Assembly: GCA_038243635.1 (NCBI GenBank)
Contig: JBBSQW010000001.1
Span: forward strand, 124,001-188,000
Length of the DNA: 64,000 nucleotides
Source: Pseudopedobacter sp038243635
GTDB lineage: Bacteria; Bacteroidota; Bacteroidia; Sphingobacteriales; Sphingobacteriaceae
Direction: 5' to 3'
The translations under genes and the position numbers were made by a program. The number at the start of each line of letters is the position of its first letter. Within the stretch, counting starts at the first letter, position 1. Under the pieces are notes generated by a model. That model was not told the origin of the DNA. It saw only the letters and a list, made by a program, of their open reading frames with translations, and searched no databases. Shown in pieces: positions 60,060 to 64,000 of this stretch.

Positions 60060-60485
60060 ATGAGTAACCAAGTTCCATTACATTTCTACCTAAAACCGCC
60101 AAAGCTTACATTTTTGAAACTACGACAATCTGCTTAAGGCTGACTGCTAAACACTAAACGAAAAGGATTATCAATTGGGCACAAGTTTGAACCTAGTAAA
60201 TTTTATCAATCACAAGATCTTCTTATCAAAAATTCTGAAGACGTAACCGCTGATGAAATCCGGAATATTATTGTGGGTAGAAAAGAAACTGGTAGAACCA
60301 TTATTGAAGGCTTTAAGGAACACAATACCAAACGGGAAGAACTGGTGGATAAAGAATTTGCAGCAGGTACTTTAGAGCGTTATAAACTTATTAAAATATC
60401 CACTAGATTTTATCTAATTCGCTTTCATGACAATAAAATCTATAATCTATATTTTGAAATTTTCTATAAGTCGAATAGCTGTTAA
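60060..60485 (+). pseudogene. Remnant of a tyrosine-recombinase integrase
   Basis: One reading frame contains pieces of a Bacteroidota phage/island integrase, interrupted by two stops (60135-60137 and 60141-60143). First comes the arm-binding start VPLHFYLKPPK, then SIGHKFEPSKFYQSQ (matches the STGHKVEPSKWN block), then the core-binding domain EDVTADEIRNIIVGRKETG, TIIEGFKEHNTKREELVDK and FAAGTLERYK. The catalytic domain with R-H-R-Y is absent. It lies 250 bp past tRNA-Ser, the classical position of an integrated island. The rest of the segment after tRNA (59876-60059) has no gene. Confidence 0.8.
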
Positions 60486-60517
60486 AATATCACACAGATA
60501 TTTTTGGATTATTTTTG

Positions 60518-61024
60518 TCATGAATATTTTTTACGGTAATCAGTTACTAATTGACACATTTCTTCAAAACTGATTTTAAGTTCCGTACTGTTTATGAAAA
60601 AACCTTTATTGGCGAGTTCAATTTTTGATTGGGTATCTAGATACTTTTCTGGAGCCTTTAACTTTAAATAAAGTTGCTTGGTTTTATAAGCTTCTTTTTG
60701 CTCTATCGATTCAATATCATTCCAGCTTACTTCTCCTATTTTTTTTGCCGATGTAGTCCCATTAAACTTAATTCCGGTTTTAGTTAAAATTAGACCAACT
60801 TGGTCTGTACTATTGATACTGGCAATGGTTTTAATCATTAGATATATACTGGCTAGTGCTACTAAGATAAAAAGTGATAGATAAAACACTTTAATTACAG
60901 CAGCTGTTAATATTATCCATATAAAAATACAAGCAAAAATAAATAAACCTATCCCAATCGGGATTAACTTTTTCCTTTTTGTGTTATCGAAATCAATTAT
61001 TATTCTATCATTTGTGTTTATCAT
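60518..61024 (-). CDS. PH-domain-like STM3941-type membrane protein
   Basis: A 168-residue protein with two adjacent transmembrane helices (LIPIGIGLFIFACIFIWIIL and VFYLSLFILVALASIYLMI) followed by a soluble segment: DQVGLILTKTGIKFNGTTSA, GEVSWNDIESIEQKE and a C-terminal LKISFEEMCQLVTDY. The layout fits the STM3941-like bacterial PH-domain proteins. The start is placed at ATG 61022-61024; an upstream TTG at 61045 would add seven residues. The function is unknown. It lies between the integrase remnant and the vanW remnant. Confidence 0.68.
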   Translation of the reverse strand: MINTNDRIIIDFDNTKRKKLIPIGIGLFIFACIFIWIILTAAVIKVFYLSLFILVALASIYLMIKTIASINSTDQVGLILTKTGIKFNGTTSAKKIGEVSWNDIESIEQKEAYKTKQLYLKLKAPEKYLDTQSKIELANKGFFINSTELKISFEEMCQLVTDYRKKYS

Positions 61025-61344
61025 CAGGTTTGTTTTTAGATTCAATTTTATATTAGTAGAATTCTAGTTGTTGAAGTTATTTATATTTTATTAAATAAAG
61101 CTTTTTAACATTATTGGTAGCTAAAGAATATGCCAATTCTTTGTTCGAGTATAAACTGCAAGGACTAATTGGTTCAGTTTTATTTTGATAGAAAGTGCTT
61201 ATTTCTCTACACCTTACTTTAATTAGGGTTGGAACCAGTCTTCATTTAACTACAAATCTTTGTAAAGTATACAAGATCCGCAATAGTAAATGTAATTGCT
61301 GATTATAACGCGGCATCGTTTATTTGAAAAATTGGCAATAAAAA

Positions 61345-61623
61345 GCGTATAATAAACACGCTAATTTTACCGGTTAATTTTACCAACTGCAATTTTTAAT
61401 TGGTTACTTTATTAATTTGCTGCTGTGCATTATTATCACTTAATTTTTTTAACAACACCGATTGATTTTTTTTTACTCGGTTAAAAAGTTTTTCAGATGT
61501 TCTAATCTTCGCATATTTCTGATGATTAAAATACCCACCGGCCATGCGCTTAATCCTCCTAGTCCATACAGCTAAAAAATAAAATATAGGATGATGTTGA
61601 CTTAAAAGTTTGCGTTGTTTCAA
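61345..61623 (-). pseudogene. 5' remnant of a VanW-family gene
   Basis: The first 75 residues (LLSQHHPIFYFLAVWTRRIKR, HQKYAKIRTSEKLFNRVKKNQ, VLLKKLSDNNAQQQINKVTN) match the N-terminus of VanW-like proteins, where NKVTN is normally followed by LKLAVEKLNG. Here the next codon is TAA, then KLQLVKLTGKI continues for about a dozen residues, and nothing further of the usual 270 or more residues is seen. The single-base change explains the stop (TTA to TAA). The ORF starts at TTG 61623 and overlaps the end of the next gene by 4 bp. Confidence 0.62.
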
Positions 61624-62297
61624 GGCTTTTTAGATTTTTTGATGAGCTCACCTTTTTTATTTAGCATTACTCGCTTATTATCAATTGTTAGAGCTTCGCG
61701 TTTTCCGTTTTTCAATTCGCCGACTTCTTTAAATCTTTGTCCAAACCTGTTGATAAAACCACTTTCTTTGACGTTTCCACCCCAAGTCCAATGAACGTCT
61801 CCCTCACTCATAGTACCATCCGCAACGTTTTGTTTGCGGGTTTTACCGTTCTCATAAATTCTGTCGCCACCGATATAGTAATCTGCAATTCCATCTGTAA
61901 AAAAAGTAGCAAATGAGTATTGTGCAGAGATTATTTTATTGCCGTTTAAGTCAGCGAATCCTATTTTGTCTTTTTCTACGAATCTAAAAAGGCCTTCTTC
62001 CACATAATCAGGACCATTATCATAAATAAAAGGGATTAAAATTATCTTCGCATTTCTATCAATTCCAACCCATTTCCACTCTTTAAGCACAATTGCCATT
62101 TTATAAAGCGTGTCGGTATAAATGGAACTGTATTGTGCCTTAATGGCCACCTTGCCGTTCCTATGTTTATAACCATAAACATCAAAACCATCCTTCTCAA
62201 TATGATAAGAAACTAAATAATCACTCCGCTTCTGGGCAGAAGAAGAAAAAGCGAACAGTATGCAATAAGAAATTAGAATTAGTTTGATCTTATTCAT
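61620..62297 (-). CDS. Secreted WG-repeat-like protein
   Basis: A 225-residue exported protein (signal peptide ending FAFSSSA). Its body is made of weak WG-type repeats, for example YGYKHRNGKVAIKAQYSSIY, WVGIDRNAKIILIPFIYDNG and IGFADLNGNKIISAQYSFAT, each of about 30 residues with the fold unit Gly-x-x-Asn/Asp-Gly-x-x-x-Ile. The C-terminal GELKNGKREALTIDNKRVML is positive-rich. WG-repeat proteins probably bind sugars or proteins; function unknown. It is directly downstream of the DKNYY gene, sharing the operon. Confidence 0.75.
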   Translation of the reverse strand: MNKIKLILISYCILFAFSSSAQKRSDYLVSYHIEKDGFDVYGYKHRNGKVAIKAQYSSIYTDTLYKMAIVLKEWKWVGIDRNAKIILIPFIYDNGPDYVEEGLFRFVEKDKIGFADLNGNKIISAQYSFATFFTDGIADYYIGGDRIYENGKTRKQNVADGTMSEGDVHWTWGGNVKESGFINRFGQRFKEVGELKNGKREALTIDNKRVMLNKKGELIKKSKKP

Positions 62298-63137
62298 CTA
62301 TTTTAATTTTAACTGATTTTCGTTTGCCAATTTGTTTAATTTTTTGATTGCTTCTTTAACTGCACTGTCTTGCAGTTGCTCTTTCTCAATTATTTCATTC
62401 CATTGGTAATAATTGTTTTTATCTTTTGCAAATGGCTCATCCCTTAATGCGATAAATGTTTTTACATCCGCTTCCGTTATAATTCCATTTCTAGCATCGT
62501 AAATGTATTTTTTATCTTTAGCATAATAGCCGTTCAAAGCTGTAAAAGTTGCTACGTTTACCTTGGGTTCTACCTCTTTAAAATTCGAGAACCATCCACC
62601 ACCCAACATACCATAGTGTTGATAAATATTACTTTTATCGCAATAAAAGCTAGAGGTCAATTGTTTAAAAGTTGCTGTGTCTATAATAGATTTTAACGAT
62701 GGATTTTCCGGCTCTCCAAAACCAAAATTAGTCAGAAACCGACTTGTCCATAAACTCAATTTGCTATCTCCGCGGAGTAGATAATCTATCTTAAAACCGA
62801 TATCACCTTTAGTATTAATCCATAAACCGCAATCTAACAATCGCCATCCTTGTAATTTGTGCAAGCTATCTATTGATTTTTTGTCGGCTGCTAGTTTTGC
62901 TTTCAAAATTGTATCTAAACATTCTACTTTTTCGACACCTAAATATTTTGCAAATCCTCCTAATTTTTCTTTTTCAACATCACCAATAATGTTGGTGTCT
63001 ATTTTGTAAACCGCAAAGCGATAATTAAACAAATTTTTATCATTACAACTGTTGCTGTATCTTATCGGAACAACGCTGTTATATATCAAGAAGGTACCAA
63101 TAAACAGAAGAAAAATGGAAAGGAGACGTTTTTTCAT
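62298..63137 (-). CDS. DKNYY-family lipoprotein-like or secreted protein
   Basis: A 279-residue protein with an N-terminal hydrophobic helix (LLSIFLLFIGTFLIYNSVV) that anchors or exports it. The second half contains DKNYY-type repeats: FYCDKSNIYQHYG, YYAKDKKYIYDARNGIITEADVK and PFAKDKNNYYQWNE. These repeats occur in Bacteroidota and Fusobacteria proteins of unknown role. The stop is adjacent to the start of the WG-repeat gene (no gap), and the XAC2610-like gene lies 9 bp upstream, so the three form an operon. Confidence 0.78.
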   Translation of the reverse strand: MKKRLLSIFLLFIGTFLIYNSVVPIRYSNSCNDKNLFNYRFAVYKIDTNIIGDVEKEKLGGFAKYLGVEKVECLDTILKAKLAADKKSIDSLHKLQGWRLLDCGLWINTKGDIGFKIDYLLRGDSKLSLWTSRFLTNFGFGEPENPSLKSIIDTATFKQLTSSFYCDKSNIYQHYGMLGGGWFSNFKEVEPKVNVATFTALNGYYAKDKKYIYDARNGIITEADVKTFIALRDEPFAKDKNNYYQWNEIIEKEQLQDSAVKEAIKKLNKLANENQLKLK

Positions 63138-63146
63138 GGCGGAAAA

Positions 63147-64000
63147 CTATTCTTTCTTTTTGTAGCTTTTAACCTCAACTGATTTTCCATTTACAACTTT
63201 GTATTCTTTATAATGGATATAAACATCATCTTCGTAAACTCGCTCCTCTTGGATTAAGTAGAGCTCCCCATTTTGCCATTCATAGGTTTTAGTTCCTTCA
63301 TTTCCCCTACCATCAGCATCATACTTAAATACTGCTTTAGTTGTAGGATTAACAAAAGCAACACCTATGTCATCTAAAACAAAATTTCTAATAAATTTTG
63401 CTTGCTTTAGATCGTGTAGATAGTAGATATAGCTATAATCTCCTTTACTCATATCCGGATAATTAATCATAAGTTTCAGATCTAAATAACCATCAAAGTT
63501 CATATCCTCTAGCTCTACTTCTCCTTTTTCATCTACCAAATCAAGTGCGTTAAAACCTGTAATTTTTTGAGGGTTATTTCGGTTATTATCAATTGTTAAA
63601 GATGTAATGCTGTAATAAGAAGCGGCTACCTCAGTTATATTTTCATAATTAGCTTTCTTTTTTGTGATACTATATTTAAACTTAAAAGGATTAAAAACAT
63701 TCAGATTTTCCCTACAAACAAGGTTTACTTTTAAAGCGTTTGGTTTGCTGGCTTCAATCCTGTTTTTTCCCCATGTGCCAGATATAGTGGTGTTTTTAAT
63801 TGTAGTTATGTTGAAATAGCCAGAAGATAAATATTCTTTCTTTTTGTTATCATACGCCCTTTCTTCTAGCAAAAGATTGCCGTTTTTAAAAGTACCGTTA
63901 AGAAATATTTTGCTTTCACTTCCACTCTTTAAATAATAATATTCTCCATCAATAGAATCAGATTTCTGAACCAAACGAAATTGCATTTCAACAGGATATG
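63147..64000 (-). CDS. XAC2610-like protein, 5' end beyond window
   Basis: The frame is open to the window edge: codons for YPVE precede the internal Met at 63986, so the true start is outside and this is a partial gene (at least 283 residues). The N-terminal part, YPVEMQFRLVQKSDSIDGEYYY and ESKIFLNGTFKNG, and the later DLVDEKGEVELEDMNFDGYLDLKLM and KYDADGRGNEGTKTYEWQNG match XAC2610-like and FG-GAP/VCBS-style beta-propeller repeats with a calcium-binding Asp-rich loop (DMNFDGYLDLKL). It is probably exported. It heads a minus-strand set of small accessory proteins. Confidence 0.72.
   Translation of the reverse strand, partial: YPVEMQFRLVQKSDSIDGEYYYLKSGSESKIFLNGTFKNGNLLLEERAYDNKKKEYLSSGYFNITTIKNTTISGTWGKNRIEASKPNALKVNLVCRENLNVFNPFKFKYSITKKKANYENITEVAASYYSITSLTIDNNRNNPQKITGFNALDLVDEKGEVELEDMNFDGYLDLKLMINYPDMSKGDYSYIYYLHDLKQAKFIRNFVLDDIGVAFVNPTTKAVFKYDADGRGNEGTKTYEWQNGELYLIQEERVYEDDVYIHYKEYKVVNGKSVEVKSYKKKE

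Noticed and set aside
59724..64000. Search for a second copy of the tRNA-Ser 3' end (att repeat)
   Set aside because: No copy of the tRNA 3' end was found downstream within the window, so no attachment site is annotated.

Overview
The window looks like a chromosomal stretch from a Bacteroidota member of the Sphingobacteriaceae, most likely Pedobacter or a close relative. This is inferred from AT-rich DNA, a recurring TAnnTTTG box (the Bacteroidota -7 promoter element) just upstream of many starts, futalosine-pathway menaquinone genes, an Nramp transporter fused to a universal-stress domain, DUF5606, GH113, a Bacteroidota-type integrase remnant, and palindromic intergenic repeats typical of that group. 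No rRNA, CRISPR array, complete insertion sequence or prophage was seen.

Layout. 1-6.9 kb: a partial VTT membrane protein, MntH-Usp fusion, Lrp and LacI regulators, PabB, a universal stress protein and an NlpC/P60 peptidase. 6.9-8.1 kb: a DUF4256 gene broken by one in-frame stop, an AACT microsatellite and a thioesterase. 8.3-11.4 kb: a coupled radical-SAM/UDG-linked putative DNA-metabolism pair, then a YiaK-like dehydrogenase. 11.5-16.5 kb: three tandem copies of a small secreted PepSY-like protein, a sigma-54-type response regulator and a convergent, overlapping hybrid histidine kinase. 16.7-23.7 kb: topoisomerase III, FUSC membrane protein, DEAD-box helicase, PAP2 phosphatase and a cold-shock protein. 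23.9-27.7 kb: mqnE, a histidine phosphatase and mqnA, divergent from a Cys/Met PLP enzyme. 27.7-31.9 kb: ppk1-ppx, a histone-H1-like protein and YajQ. 32-36.8 kb: MFS exporter, lipoprotein, Mrr endonuclease and a conserved protein of unknown function. 36.8-37.6 kb is gene-free and rich in inverted repeats.

37.6-43.5 kb: a compact operon (PNPOx-like, TspO-like, HDAC-like, NdpA-like), a membrane MutS-family ATPase and an OmpA lipoprotein. 43.8-50.4 kb: single-domain response regulator, RlmH, a 42-residue membrane protein, MqnC, a small acidic protein, a GNAT-like protein, DUF5606, cyclophilin and a secreted conserved protein. 50.4-50.8 kb carries two palindromic interspersed elements. 50.8-57.2 kb: GH113, a polyprenol-phosphate glycosyltransferase, two tandem POT transporters, a secreted protein and a truncated thiolase cut off by degenerate tandem repeats. 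57.5-59.9 kb: a 7TM-HD phosphodiesterase and tRNA-Ser(GCU) with its terminator. 60-64 kb is a decaying accessory segment beside the tRNA: integrase remnant, PH-like protein, vanW remnant and WG-repeat, DKNYY and XAC2610-like proteins.

Themes. MqnA, MqnC and MqnE give three steps of futalosine menaquinone synthesis. Ppk1/Ppx make and degrade polyphosphate. The radical-SAM/UDG-linked pair is the best candidate for an uncharacterised biochemical system. The tRNA-Ser/integrase junction is the clearest sign of past horizontal transfer. All assignments come from reading motifs by eye; no database search was run.
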